DNA of 64,000 nucleotides from JALZOC01 sp031361295. GTDB lineage: Bacteria; Acidobacteriota; Vicinamibacteria; Vicinamibacterales; 2-12-FULL-66-21. The position numbers were made by a program, and so were the translations under genes. The stretch covers positions 11,958 to 75,957 of the forward strand of contig JANMCN010000276.1 of assembly GCA_031361295.1 (NCBI GenBank), read 5' to 3'. Below are positions 8,657 to 17,617 of the stretch, piece after piece (the first letter of the stretch is position 1; every line of letters begins with the position of its first letter). The notes beneath the pieces are model-generated. The model had not been told where the DNA came from and did not search any database. It saw only the letters and a list, made by a program, of their open reading frames with translations.

Positions 8657-11014
8657 CTACCGGTCCTGGTGGAGCCGCACCGCATCGAGCGCCCACATTC
8701 CGCGGCCGTAGGTCGCGATCACCACGACGTGATCGCGCCGCTGATACTGCATGTCGGCCACCTGGACTGACGGGAGCGTCGAACCGAGCACCTGCCACCG
8801 GCGGCCGCCATCGACCGACACGAACGGGCCGAAGTCCGTCCCGACATACAGGATGTCGGCGTCGGTCGGGTCTTCGCAGATCACGTTCACCGATCCGGCG
8901 GGCAGGTTGCTGACGAGGCTCGTGAAAGTCCTGCCGAAGTCTGTCGACTTGTAGAGGTAAGGCGTGAAGTCGTCGTCTTCGCGGCCACGCTGCGCCACGT
9001 AGACGGTTCCCTCTGCGTGCTGCGAGGGGGCCACACTGGAGATCCATTTGCCTGCCATCAGACCTTCGGTCACCTCAGACCATCGCTTGCCATCGTCCGG
9101 CGTCACGTGCAGCCGCCCGTCGTCCGTGCCCGCATACAGGAGGCCCTGCCGGCGCGGAGACTCCGCCAGCGCCACAATCGTCTGGTACGGGATCCCGGCG
9201 GAGCTGCGCGGCAGCATGGCGGTAGCGACGTTGCCGGACAGATCGGCGCTGATGCGCTCCCACGTCTCTCCGCGATCCGGTGAGCGGAAGACGTACTGGT
9301 ACCCGGCGTAAATCGTGCGGGCCCTGTGGACCGAGGCGATGATGGGCGCCAGCCACTGGGCCCGGAGATCCGGGTCCTTCGGACGAATCAACGCGCTGCG
9401 GTGTCCGCCTGTTCTCGTTCTCGGGGCCCCTGCCGCAGGGATGCTCATGTCGTCGCGGGTGAAGTTGCCGTAGAACGTCTGCGAAAAGACGATGTTCGCC
9501 TCGGCGGGGTCGATCGCGTGGCGCGACCCTTCTCCGCCCGGGGCATCGACCCAGTCGAGAGCGGGAATGCGGTCGCGGCCGTGCCTCAGGTCCACAGCAC
9601 CTCGCCGGCTTCCGATATCCTGGATCGATCCGTAAGCCCAGGCCGGATCGCTCGAGTCGAGCGCAACATCGTAGAAGAGCGCGCCTCCCGCGGTCACGGC
9701 GTGCTTCCAGGCCGTGCCCGCATCCCTCGACGTGAACACGCCGCCGTCGTTGGCGTCGTACAAGATGGACGGGTTGGCCGGATCGATCCACAGCCCGTGA
9801 TGATCGCCGTGAGGGACTTTTAGAGCCGTGAACGTCCTGCCGGCGTCGTGCGAGACATTGAGCCCCAGGCCGAGGGTGTAGAGCGTCTGCTGGTCGGATG
9901 GATCGACCCGGATCTGCCCGAAGACCCATCCGTAAGTGCCGGAGTGGCCTGACATGAACGCGTTGGACGCCGACACCTTCCGCCATGTCGCCCCCTTGTC
10001 GTCGCTGCGGTAGATCTCGGCTCCCGTGATTCGCGCTTCCACAATCGGGCGTTGATAGGAGTCCCGCTCGCCCTGCCGTGCAGCAGCCCCGGCCTCGTAG
10101 TTGTCCACGAAGGCGTAGAGAATGCGGGGATTCGATCGGGAGATGTCGAGACCGATGCGTCCGCGGACGCCGGCCGCGGGAAGGCCGGTGTTCGCGTCTG
10201 CCCAGCTATCCCCGCCGTCGGTGGTCTTCCAGACTCCGCTCTCCCCGTACCCGGGCTCCACACGCGGATCGCTCCACTTGCGACGAATGCGCTGCCACAT
10301 GGCGACGTAGAGTGTATTCGGATCGGAGGGATCCATCACGAGGTCGATCGCCCCGGTGCGGGGGCTGCGATAGAAGATGTTTTTCCAGGTGCGCCCGCCG
10401 TCGGTGGTCTTGAACACGCCGCGCTCGTCGTTGTCGGTCCACTCGTGTCCCGACGCCGCCACGTAGACCGTCTCCGCCTTCGTGGGATGGACCACGATGC
10501 GGCCAATCGTCTGCGTGGCGGTGAGCCCCATGTGCGCGAACGTCCGCCCGCCGTCGATCGACTTGTAAACGCCTACGCCGGGCATGGAGGCGCGGAAGAT
10601 GTTCGATTCGCCTGTTCCCACCCACAGAATCTCTGGATTCGATGGAGCGACGGCCAGGTCTCCGATGCTGCTCGAGGCATCGTGCTCGAAAATCGGCTTC
10701 CAGGTTTCGCCGTTGTCGTCCGACTCCCAGACACCGCTCGTCGCAAAACCGGCATAGATGCGTCGTCCCGACGCAGTGTCGGCAACCGCGATGTCGGTGG
10801 CGCGGCCACTGATGTTCGAGGGGCCGAGGTACTGCCAGGGAATTGCCGCATACGGCGAACTGCTCGCCATCGCGCGAAAGGTGTCATACCCCGCCCGCAG
10901 GTACTCGGCGTCGCCTTGCGGCAATCGCTGCGGCACGGAAGCCGGGCCGGGCGCGCCCCCGATCACACCGGCGGCCATCGCCGACGCGAGACATCTCCAC
11001 AGTGTGCTGGCCAT
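8657..11014 (-). CDS. Secreted VPS10/BNR-repeat beta-propeller protein
   Basis: A 785-residue exported protein made of sialidase-type BNR repeats (SxDxGxTW), as in sortilin/VPS10 and xyloglucanase-like propellers. Repeats include SDDNGETWKP, SIDGGRTFAH, TTDGGRTWKN, TTDGGDSW, SDDKGATWRK, SPDRGETWER, STDFGRTFTS and SVDGGRRWQV. Between them run PSNPEILWVGTGE- and DPSDPNTLYVA-type strands. I choose ATG 11014, which gives a proper signal peptide and follows AAGGAGG; an upstream in-frame ATG at 11068 adds a charged, non-signal extension. No catalytic residues of a specific glycosidase family are recognisable. It may bind or process polymers at the cell surface. Confidence 0.85.
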   Translation of the reverse strand: MASTLWRCLASAMAAGVIGGAPGPASVPQRLPQGDAEYLRAGYDTFRAMASSSPYAAIPWQYLGPSNISGRATDIAVADTASGRRIYAGFATSGVWESDDNGETWKPIFEHDASSSIGDLAVAPSNPEILWVGTGESNIFRASMPGVGVYKSIDGGRTFAHMGLTATQTIGRIVVHPTKAETVYVAASGHEWTDNDERGVFKTTDGGRTWKNIFYRSPRTGAIDLVMDPSDPNTLYVAMWQRIRRKWSDPRVEPGYGESGVWKTTDGGDSWADANTGLPAAGVRGRIGLDISRSNPRILYAFVDNYEAGAAARQGERDSYQRPIVEARITGAEIYRSDDKGATWRKVSASNAFMSGHSGTYGWVFGQIRVDPSDQQTLYTLGLGLNVSHDAGRTFTALKVPHGDHHGLWIDPANPSILYDANDGGVFTSRDAGTAWKHAVTAGGALFYDVALDSSDPAWAYGSIQDIGSRRGAVDLRHGRDRIPALDWVDAPGGEGSRHAIDPAEANIVFSQTFYGNFTRDDMSIPAAGAPRTRTGGHRSALIRPKDPDLRAQWLAPIIASVHRARTIYAGYQYVFRSPDRGETWERISADLSGNVATAMLPRSSAGIPYQTIVALAESPRRQGLLYAGTDDGRLHVTPDDGKRWSEVTEGLMAGKWISSVAPSQHAEGTVYVAQRGREDDDFTPYLYKSTDFGRTFTSLVSNLPAGSVNVICEDPTDADILYVGTDFGPFVSVDGGRRWQVLGSTLPSVQVADMQYQRRDHVVVIATYGRGMWALDAVRLHQDR

Positions 11015-11086
11015 GCGCCTCCTTGCGCTGTCGAATTGGCGATCTAACCACATGCGGCGTGAAAACACAGGATGCTATCCTTGCGC

Positions 11087-11743
11087 ATGATCGGCCTGCT
11101 TGTGTTTGATCTGGACGGCACCCTCGTCGACTCCCATCGCGACATCGCGAACGCCGCCAATGCACTCGTCGAAGAGCTCGGGGGCGCGCGGCTGTCCGAT
11201 GCCGCCATTGTCGCGATGGTCGGCGAGGGGGCCGCTCTTCTGGTGCGGCGCGCGCTCGCGGCCGCGGGCATCGATCCTGCGACGCCCGGCGCCCTCGAAC
11301 GCTTCCTCACGCTCTATGATGCCCGGCTGCTCGAGCACACGCGTCCGTACGATGGCACCATCGACGCGCTCCGCGCACTCGGCCGGCAGGCGCCGATGTC
11401 GGTGCTGACCAACAAGCCCCAACGCCCGAGCGAACGCATCCTGGACGAACTTCAGCTGCGGAGGTACTTCGGAGAGGTCATCGGTGGGGACACCGCGTAC
11501 GGACGGAAGCCGGATCCGGCCGGCCTGCTGCACCTGGCGCAGGCGGCGGGCGTACCCGCGGAGCGGACGCTCATGGTCGGAGACTCGCCGGTGGATTTGC
11601 AGACGGCGCGGAACGCGGGAGCGCAGATTTGCCTCGTCCGCTACGGTTTCGGCTACCGGTTCGCCCCCGAGGACTTCCGCGGAGACGAGCGATTCGCGGA
11701 TTCACCCGCAGACCTGCTGAAGGCGTTCGGCCCGCGCCCGTGA
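11087..11743 (+). CDS. gph: HAD phosphatase, phosphoglycolate phosphatase-like
   Basis: A 218-residue HAD-superfamily hydrolase. Motif I is FDLDGTLVDS (nucleophile D8, acid D10), motif II TNKPQ, motif III Lys in YGRKPDP, and motif IV GDSPVDLQTARNAG. The alpha-helical cap between motifs I and II fits Gph-type phosphoglycolate phosphatases, which salvage 2-phosphoglycolate from DNA repair. I choose ATG 11087. An in-frame ATG at 11072 would place the TGCTATCCT extended -10 element inside the gene. No Shine-Dalgarno is present. Convergent with the IMPDH/GMPR-family gene. Other HAD substrates cannot be excluded. Confidence 0.85.
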   Translation: MIGLLVFDLDGTLVDSHRDIANAANALVEELGGARLSDAAIVAMVGEGAALLVRRALAAAGIDPATPGALERFLTLYDARLLEHTRPYDGTIDALRALGRQAPMSVLTNKPQRPSERILDELQLRRYFGEVIGGDTAYGRKPDPAGLLHLAQAAGVPAERTLMVGDSPVDLQTARNAGAQICLVRYGFGYRFAPEDFRGDERFADSPADLLKAFGPRP

Positions 11744-11762
11744 AGGCCCGTCGGCCCGTGTA

Positions 11763-13286
11763 TCAGCGCTCGTAGGACTCGCGCCGCGACGAGGCGGATT
11801 GCCTGATGAGGAATTTCTCGGGTTCGGCCCAGAATGCCCCGCGCAGCTCGCCGAGCGACGAGGCGCCGCCGTAGCTGATCGACGAACAGACATGCTTGAT
11901 CATGTCGCGGACAATTGTCCGGGCCGGGCCGCGTGCAGGCACGCTGATTTCCATGCCTTCCGCGCCAATCGCGTCGAGCTCCACCGTGTCCGCGTCTTCG
12001 ACGTCGAGCCTGTCCCGAATCGCTTCGAGTGACGCCATCCCTCTCAGGACTTTGAAGGGCACCTTCACCGCTTTCTGCGATTCCGGCAGGACGACCGATT
12101 TGTGCACGACTTCGCCGGGCGCCTCTTCGGTGCCGGCGAACGCGCTGCCGAGCATCACGCAATCACCGCCGAAGAGGAGTGCTTCGAGGATCGCGCCGTG
12201 CCGCTTGATGCCCCCGTCTGCGATGATCGTGACGTCGGATCCGGCCACGGCCAGCCGGCAGTCGACCAGCGCCTGGACCTGCGGCACGCCGAAGCTCGTG
12301 GTCATGCGCGTCGTGCATCCGCCTCCCGGACCGATTCCCACCTTGATGCCATCCGCGCCGCGGTCCTTCAGGAACCGCGCGCCCTCAGACGTCGCGACAT
12401 TGCCCGCGATCAGCTCGGTATCCGGGAACGTCTTCCTGAACTGCGCCAGCGCCCGTTCCATCACGACCGAATGACCGTGTGCGATGTCGATGACGAGCAC
12501 GTCCACCCCCGCTCGAATCAGCTCGGTGGCGCGCTCGATGTAGTCACCCGTGGCGCCGATCGCCGCGCCGACCCGCAGGCGCCCGCGCGCGTCGCGCGTC
12601 GCGAAGGGCATCCGACGCCGCCGCACGAGATCGCGCGACGTGATCAGGCCGAGAAGGACCCCGCCCCGATCCACGAGCGGCAGCTTCTTCACCTTGCGCT
12701 CCACCATCACGCGCTCGGCGCCGTCCGGATCGAGGGGCCCTTCGTGGACGACGAGCTGTGCCACCGGCGTCATCCGATCGGACACGCGCGCGCCGCGGCG
12801 GCCGACGAACCGCATGTCTCGCTCCGTCAGCAGTCCGACGAGCCGATGCGTGTCGTCGAGAACGACCAGCGTGCCGACACGCGAGCGCGCCATGAGCGCC
12901 GCCGCGGCATCGAGCGACGCGGCAGGGCCGATGCTGGAAGGGTCGGTGATCACGCCGTGCTGCGTGCGCTTGACGATCTCGACCTCCCGGACCTGCGGTT
13001 CGATCTCCCCCGGCCGGAAACCACGATCGATGATCCCGATGCCGCCCTCCTCCGCCTGCACGATGGCCATCGGCGCCCGCGTGACCGTGTCCATGTTGGC
13101 GGAGACGATTGGCCGTTTGAGCGTGAGCCGGCGCGACAGCTGTGATGCCAGATCGATCGTCGTCGGATCCCGGCGTTCGAGCACGCTCCGCTGGGGCGAG
13201 AGGATGAAGTCGTCGAACGTGCATCCGCGCACCGCCTCGAGAAGGCGGCGTCCGACGGCAGCATCGATGGCGGGGAATGCGGACAT
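11763..13286 (-). CDS. IMP dehydrogenase / GMP reductase family protein with CBS domains
   Basis: A 507-residue TIM-barrel enzyme with a Bateman module (two CBS domains, residues about 108-225) inserted as in IMPDH. The catalytic loop is GIGPGGGCTTR with nucleophile C324 and T326. The usual IMPDH flap Arg-Tyr dyad (DRYFQ) is missing. The C-terminal part instead reads AEGMEISVPARGPAR, RDMI and SYGGASSLGEL, which matches GMP reductase (AEG, RGP, RD, Y-GAS, L-EL; E443 as catalytic Glu). So I infer a CBS-containing GMP reductase, comparable to the actinobacterial GuaB1 type, although automatic annotation would call it IMPDH. A GGAGG Shine-Dalgarno supports the ATG. Reaction direction needs an assay. 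Confidence 0.85.
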   Translation of the reverse strand: MSAFPAIDAAVGRRLLEAVRGCTFDDFILSPQRSVLERRDPTTIDLASQLSRRLTLKRPIVSANMDTVTRAPMAIVQAEEGGIGIIDRGFRPGEIEPQVREVEIVKRTQHGVITDPSSIGPAASLDAAAALMARSRVGTLVVLDDTHRLVGLLTERDMRFVGRRGARVSDRMTPVAQLVVHEGPLDPDGAERVMVERKVKKLPLVDRGGVLLGLITSRDLVRRRRMPFATRDARGRLRVGAAIGATGDYIERATELIRAGVDVLVIDIAHGHSVVMERALAQFRKTFPDTELIAGNVATSEGARFLKDRGADGIKVGIGPGGGCTTRMTTSFGVPQVQALVDCRLAVAGSDVTIIADGGIKRHGAILEALLFGGDCVMLGSAFAGTEEAPGEVVHKSVVLPESQKAVKVPFKVLRGMASLEAIRDRLDVEDADTVELDAIGAEGMEISVPARGPARTIVRDMIKHVCSSISYGGASSLGELRGAFWAEPEKFLIRQSASSRRESYER

Positions 13287-13339
13287 GCCTCCAATACTAC
13301 ATACTTGGTGAAGTCGTCGGCTATCGGCGATCAGTCAAG

Positions 13340-13381
13340 CAGTGATCAGTGACCAGTCGCCAGTCGCGAGTCGCCAGTGAG
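13340..13381. repeat. Tandem heptanucleotide array, unit CAGTNNN
   Basis: Six consecutive 7-base units: CAGTGAT, CAGTGAC, CAGTCGC, CAGTCGC, GAGTCGC, CAGTGAG. It lies in the 154-base region between the divergent IMPDH/GMPR-family gene and the NUDIX gene. The period is 7, not a multiple of 3, so it is not coding. Three other arrays of the same period occur in the window. Confidence 0.85.
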
Positions 13382-13440
13382 ACGCGAATCTGGAACTGGC
13401 CAGTGGCTCCAGGTAAACAGAGCCCAGGCCTGAGACGCCC

Positions 13441-14079
13441 GTGCCGTTGAAAGACATCGAGCAACTGTTACGCGAACGGCTGAAGGGAACACTCCCCGGC
13501 ATCGAGGCGCAGATGCGTTTCGCTCCGCAGCCGCTGCGACCCGAATGGCGCGCCGGCCACTTCCCCGCCGATTCGCGGACCGCCGCGGCGCTCCTGCTGC
13601 TCTACCCTGGCGTATCCGGACCGGCGATTGCCCTGACGGTCCGATCGAGCGGCCTCGCGCGACACGCGGGGCAGGTCAGCCTGCCGGGCGGCGCGACGGA
13701 TCCAGGCGAGACGCTGGCCGAGGCCGCACTGCGTGAAGCCGCTGAAGAAATCGGGGTCGATGCCGAACGCGTGCGGGTACTCGGAGAACTGACCCCCGTC
13801 CACGTGCTGGTGAGCGGGTTCACGCTCCACCCCATCGTGGGCGTGACGGATGGGCGCCCGGACTTCCTGGCATCGCCGGGTGAGGTCCAGGACATCCTCG
13901 AGGTGTCGCTGCACGACTTGCGCGACGCCTCGCGAATCCGGCAGGGCACCCGGCTTCGCGAAGGCGTCGCGGTGGAGTATCCCTACTTCGATCTGCTCGG
14001 CCACCAGGTGTGGGGCGCCACCGCCATGGTGCTCGGCGAATTCATCTGCCTGCTCGCCGCGGGGGATGCCGCCCCGTGA
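13441..14079 (+). CDS. NUDIX hydrolase, coenzyme A pyrophosphatase-like
   Basis: A 212-residue NUDIX enzyme likely to split CoA (or oxidised CoA) into 4'-phosphopantetheine and adenosine diphosphate. The NUDIX box spans GGATDPGETLAEAALREAAEE (residues about 80-100, then IGV), with REAAEE as the metal-binding core. Immediately before it, the UPF0035 signature of CoA pyrophosphatases is present as LARHAGQVSLPGG. Length fits NudL/YeaB. Start is GTG 13441. It is divergent from the IMPDH/GMPR-family gene across a heptad-repeat region and convergent with the peroxiredoxin gene 16 bases away. Confidence 0.9.
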   Translation: MPLKDIEQLLRERLKGTLPGIEAQMRFAPQPLRPEWRAGHFPADSRTAAALLLLYPGVSGPAIALTVRSSGLARHAGQVSLPGGATDPGETLAEAALREAAEEIGVDAERVRVLGELTPVHVLVSGFTLHPIVGVTDGRPDFLASPGEVQDILEVSLHDLRDASRIRQGTRLREGVAVEYPYFDLLGHQVWGATAMVLGEFICLLAAGDAAP

Positions 14080-14095
14080 GCCGGTTGACGCCGCC

Positions 14096-14731
14096 TCACT
14101 TGTTTGGCTGTGGCGTCACGCGAAGGTAAGGCTTTTTCGTCACGAATCCCTTCGGGAACTTCTTTCTTGCGTCCTCGTCACTCACCGAATTCACCACGAT
14201 CACGTCGTCGCCGTCCTTCCAGTCGGCGGGCGTCGCGACCGAATGCGTGGCAGTGAGCTGCATCGAGTCGATCACACGGAGCAGCTCCTGGAAATTGCGA
14301 CCGGTGCTCGCGGGATACGTGAGCGTCAGCTTGACCTTGTTGTCGGGACCGACGATGAACACGGACCGGACGGTCATCGTGTCGCTCGCGTTCGGGTGGA
14401 TCATGCCGTACAGATCCGCGACCTTCTTGTCAGGGTCGGCGATCATCGGAAAGTTGACGGCGTGACCCGTGACCTCCTCGATGTCCCCTTCCCACTTCAT
14501 GTGGGAATCCACGGGATCGACGCTCAAACCGATCACCTTCGTATTGCGCTTGTCGAATTCCCCCTTCAGGGCGGCGACGGCGCCAAGCTCGGTGGTGCAC
14601 ACCGGGGTGAAATCCTTCGGGTGCGAGAAGAGCACCGCCCAGCTGTTTCCCTTCCACTGGTGGAAATCGACCGGGCCCTGCGTGGTGTCGGCCTTGAAAT
14701 TGGGGGCTTCGTCTCCGAGGCGGATGGACAT
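14096..14731 (-). CDS. 1-Cys peroxiredoxin (Prx6 type)
   Basis: A 211-residue thiol peroxidase that reduces hydrogen peroxide and alkyl hydroperoxides. The peroxidatic cysteine is C45 in FTPVCTTELG. Prx6-type features follow: IGLSVDPVDSHMKW, FPMIADPDKKVADLYGM, and the long C-terminal domain (ASTGRNFQELLRVIDSMQL, DWKDGDDVIV, KKPYLR). No conserved resolving cysteine is visible, hence 1-Cys. A GAGGAG Shine-Dalgarno supports the ATG. The upstream ICMT-like gene ends 11 bases before it, so the pair is probably an operon. Cytoplasmic. Confidence 0.95.
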   Translation of the reverse strand: MSIRLGDEAPNFKADTTQGPVDFHQWKGNSWAVLFSHPKDFTPVCTTELGAVAALKGEFDKRNTKVIGLSVDPVDSHMKWEGDIEEVTGHAVNFPMIADPDKKVADLYGMIHPNASDTMTVRSVFIVGPDNKVKLTLTYPASTGRNFQELLRVIDSMQLTATHSVATPADWKDGDDVIVVNSVSDEDARKKFPKGFVTKKPYLRVTPQPNK

Positions 14732-14742
14732 GTCGAACTCCT

Positions 14743-15195
14743 CTATAGAACAAACGGAATCACACGCGCCGTTCGCGCCTGATAGGCCGGATACTCCGTG
14801 TACGTGCGCGCGAGCAGCTGCTCTTCAGCATACATGCGGACGGCCGCTCCCGCAGTTGTCACGATTGCCGCGGCGATGCTGAATCCGGAATGGTAGTCGA
14901 GGGCGGCAGCCCAGACGAAATACAGCACGGCGGCGTAAATCGGATGGCGAAGCACGGCGTAAGGACCGCTCATGACGAGGCGTCCTTCGGTCGGGTTCGC
15001 ACCCGCGTGGAAGCTGCGCGATCCGAACGTGACGCGCGCTGCGACCATCAACCCGATCGCCAGGACCTGCACGCCGAGGGCGACCGCACTGCGCGGTACG
15101 AGCTGGTGCTGCTGAACCAGCCCGACGATGCCGGCGACCATCAACCCGAATCCGATCAGGGAGCGTGGCGTCGAATTCATCCGGTCGTGCGTCAC
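14743..15195 (-). CDS. Isoprenylcysteine carboxyl methyltransferase-like membrane protein
   Basis: A 150-residue membrane protein of the ICMT/PEMT family. Hydrophobic segments cover about residues 13-30, 37-54 and 82-120. The S-adenosylmethionine-binding region has the family pattern GPYAVLRHPIYAAVLYF, then RMYAEEQLLARTYTEYPAY and the C-terminal RVIPFVL. Bacterial members methylate unknown isoprenoid, lipid or thiol substrates, so the substrate is open. It is transcribed just ahead of the 1-Cys peroxiredoxin. Start 15195 is an ATG; a second ATG lies five codons in. Confidence 0.85.
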   Translation of the reverse strand: MTHDRMNSTPRSLIGFGLMVAGIVGLVQQHQLVPRSAVALGVQVLAIGLMVAARVTFGSRSFHAGANPTEGRLVMSGPYAVLRHPIYAAVLYFVWAAALDYHSGFSIAAAIVTTAGAAVRMYAEEQLLARTYTEYPAYQARTARVIPFVL

Positions 15196-15400
15196 CGTCG
15201 TCCTCCGGGGACGTGGCTGGACGACGGTTCAGCATAGCGCACGGCGGGATAAAGGGAGGGGGCGCGGCAGCGCGCTGTGGATGACGCCGACACTTGCCGT
15301 GTTCGCCCCGACCCCGAGCCCGAGGGTGACGAAGCGGGCCGCCCCCCTGCGCCAATCGCGACGTCGTTCCACGGGGTTGAACGCGGTACAATGGAGGGAT

Positions 15401-17119
15401 ATGCGAAGACTGCTCCTGCTGGGTGGGATGATGGTTTGCGTGGCGGGGTGCAAGAGCCCGCAGACCAATTCCGCCGCGCAGCCGACGTCCGCTCCTGCGC
15501 CGCTGGCGCTTGCCGCGATGCCCCGCATCGAAGCGGAGCCGATCCTCGGGCACATCAAGGTGCTGGCGTCGGACGAGTACGAAGGGCGTGCGCCGGGCAC
15601 GAAGGGAGAGGAACTGTCTGTTCGCTACATCGAAGGGCAGTTCAAGCAGCTCGGGCTCGAGCCCGGCAATCCTGACGGCACGTATGTCCAGAATGTGCCG
15701 CTGGTCGGCATCACGGCGAAAGAGACGACACCCCTGACGATCACGAAGGGGTCGCAGAAGCAGACGTTCAAGTGGGCCGATCAGGTGGTCGCCTGGTCGA
15801 AACATGTCGCCGAGACCGCGTCGCTCGAACAGTCCGATGTCGTGTTCGCGGGCTACGGAGTCGAGGCGCCAGAATTCACCTGGAGCGATTTCAAGGACGT
15901 GGACGTGAAGGGCAAGACCATCCTCGTTCTCGTCAACGACCCCGCGGTGCCGGACCCGTCGGACCCCTCAAAGCTCGATTCCAAGGTGTTCGGCGGCGAC
16001 GCGATGACGTACTACGGGCGCTGGACGTACAAGTTCGAAGAGGGCGCACGGCGCGGCGCGGCCGGGATCCTCGTCATTCACGAGACCGGGCCGGCCGGGT
16101 ACCCGTTCTCCGTCGTGCAGGGCAATCTTCAAGAAAAGTTCGACCTGGTCACGCCCGACAAGAACAAGAACCGGGCGGCCATCGAGGGCTGGATCACGCT
16201 CGAGGCGGCGAAGCAGATCCTGACGATGGGCGGGCAGGACTTCGACGCGCTCAAGAAGCAGGCGCTGACGCGCGACTTCAAGCCGGTCTCCCTCGGACTC
16301 AAAGCCTCGCTGGCCCTCGCAAACACCCTGCGCACGATTGACTCTCGGAACGTCGTGGCGAAGCTCGAGGGTAGCGACGCGCGTCTCAAGGACGAGTACG
16401 TCGTCTACTCCGCGCACTGGGATCACCTCGGCGTCGGCGCACCGGTCAAGGGGGACCGGATCTACAACGGCGCGCTCGACAATGCGTCCGGAGTCGCCTC
16501 GGTGCTCGAGATTGCGCGGGCCTTCACGAAGGTCCAGCCGCCGCCGAAGCGCTCCATCCTGTTCCTGATGGTCACGGCCGAGGAACAGGGCCTCCTCGGG
16601 TCACAGTATTACTCGCTCAACCCCTTGTATCCGCTTGTGAAGACCGCCGCCAACATCAACATCGATGGCGTCAACCAGTGGGGCCGCACGAAGGATCTCA
16701 CCGTCGTGGGCATGGGCGCCTCGAACCTGGACGAATACCTCCGGGTCGCGGCCGCGGAGCAGGGGCGGACGCTCCGCGGCGATCCTGAGCCCGAAAAGGG
16801 GTTCTACTACCGCTCGGACCATTTCAACTTCGCGAAGCAAGGTGTGCCTGCGCTCGATCCGGACGCCGGGATCGATTACGTCGGCCGGAGTGCGGACTAC
16901 GGGAAGAAGAAGCGCGACCAGTACAACAACGTCGACTACCACGCCCCGTCGGACCAGGTGAAGCCCGACTGGGACCTCTCCGGCGCCGCCGACGACGACC
17001 AGCTGCTGTTTGCCGTCGGCTACCGGGTGGCGAATGCCGCTACGCGACCCGAGTGGACGGCAGGGAACGAATTCAAGGCCAAGCGCGACGGAATGCTGAA
17101 ACAACAGTCATCACGCTGA
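15401..17119 (+). CDS. Lipoprotein M28 family metallopeptidase with PA domain
   Basis: A 572-residue zinc aminopeptidase-like enzyme anchored by a lipid: the N-terminus MRRLLLLGGMMVCVAGC ends in a lipobox (VAGC). I use ATG 15401, next to GGAGGG, because the longer open frame upstream lacks a signal. After a SDEYEGRAPGTKGE segment typical of this group and a PA insert (about 150-310), the catalytic domain shows SAHWDHLG (zinc His, ~337), GALDNASG (bridging Asp, ~357), TAEEQGLLGS (catalytic Glu, ~391), NIDGVN and SDHFNFAKQGVPAL (~471). It probably degrades peptides in the periplasm. The bacilliredoxin gene follows after 35 bases. Confidence 0.92.
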   Translation: MRRLLLLGGMMVCVAGCKSPQTNSAAQPTSAPAPLALAAMPRIEAEPILGHIKVLASDEYEGRAPGTKGEELSVRYIEGQFKQLGLEPGNPDGTYVQNVPLVGITAKETTPLTITKGSQKQTFKWADQVVAWSKHVAETASLEQSDVVFAGYGVEAPEFTWSDFKDVDVKGKTILVLVNDPAVPDPSDPSKLDSKVFGGDAMTYYGRWTYKFEEGARRGAAGILVIHETGPAGYPFSVVQGNLQEKFDLVTPDKNKNRAAIEGWITLEAAKQILTMGGQDFDALKKQALTRDFKPVSLGLKASLALANTLRTIDSRNVVAKLEGSDARLKDEYVVYSAHWDHLGVGAPVKGDRIYNGALDNASGVASVLEIARAFTKVQPPPKRSILFLMVTAEEQGLLGSQYYSLNPLYPLVKTAANINIDGVNQWGRTKDLTVVGMGASNLDEYLRVAAAEQGRTLRGDPEPEKGFYYRSDHFNFAKQGVPALDPDAGIDYVGRSADYGKKKRDQYNNVDYHAPSDQVKPDWDLSGAADDDQLLFAVGYRVANAATRPEWTAGNEFKAKRDGMLKQQSSR

Positions 17120-17154
17120 CCGCGATCGGTTCAGCTCATTCAGGAAGAGAACAC

Positions 17155-17586
17155 ATGCCATATCCAGAGTATTTGATTGCCCCCATGCGTGGGGAAATGA
17201 CCGCGATGGGAGCCGTCGAGCTGCGCACGGTCGCGGCAGTGGACGACACGGTCAAGAACAGCAGCGGGACGGTGCTGCTCGTGGTGAACTCGGTGTGCGG
17301 ATGCGCGGCTGGGAAGGCCCGCCCCGGGATTGCCGCAGCCCTGCAAAACGCCAATCGTCCGGACGTGGTGGCGACGGTGTTTGCCGGCGCCGACATCGAC
17401 GCCACCGACCGCGCGCGGCAGTACTTCACCGGCTACGCCCCGTCGTCGCCGTCGGTCGGGATCCTGCGCGACGGCAAGCTGCTCTACATGATGGAGCGGA
17501 GCCAGATTGAAAGCCGGAACGCAGAGATGATTGCGTCAGAGCTCGCGCAGGCGTTCGACAAGTTCTGCGTCAAGCAGACGGCCTGA
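17155..17586 (+). CDS. BrxA/BrxB-family bacilliredoxin
   Basis: A 143-residue cytoplasmic protein of the YphP/YqiW family, thiol-disulfide enzymes that remove bacillithiol from mixed disulfides in Firmicutes. The family active site CGC is C48-G-C50 in VNSVCGCAAG. Other signatures are YPEYLIAPMR at the N-terminus, TVFAGADIDATDRAR, YAPSSPSVGILRDG and IESRNAEMIASELAQAFD. The start is supported by an AGGAAGAG Shine-Dalgarno. Outside bacillithiol producers the low-molecular-weight thiol partner is uncertain; Acidobacteriota often carry this family. Confidence 0.92.
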   Translation: MPYPEYLIAPMRGEMTAMGAVELRTVAAVDDTVKNSSGTVLLVVNSVCGCAAGKARPGIAAALQNANRPDVVATVFAGADIDATDRARQYFTGYAPSSPSVGILRDGKLLYMMERSQIESRNAEMIASELAQAFDKFCVKQTA

Positions 17587-17617
17587 CGCGGGGCACAGCG
17601 CCGGCGCGCCGTGCCGG

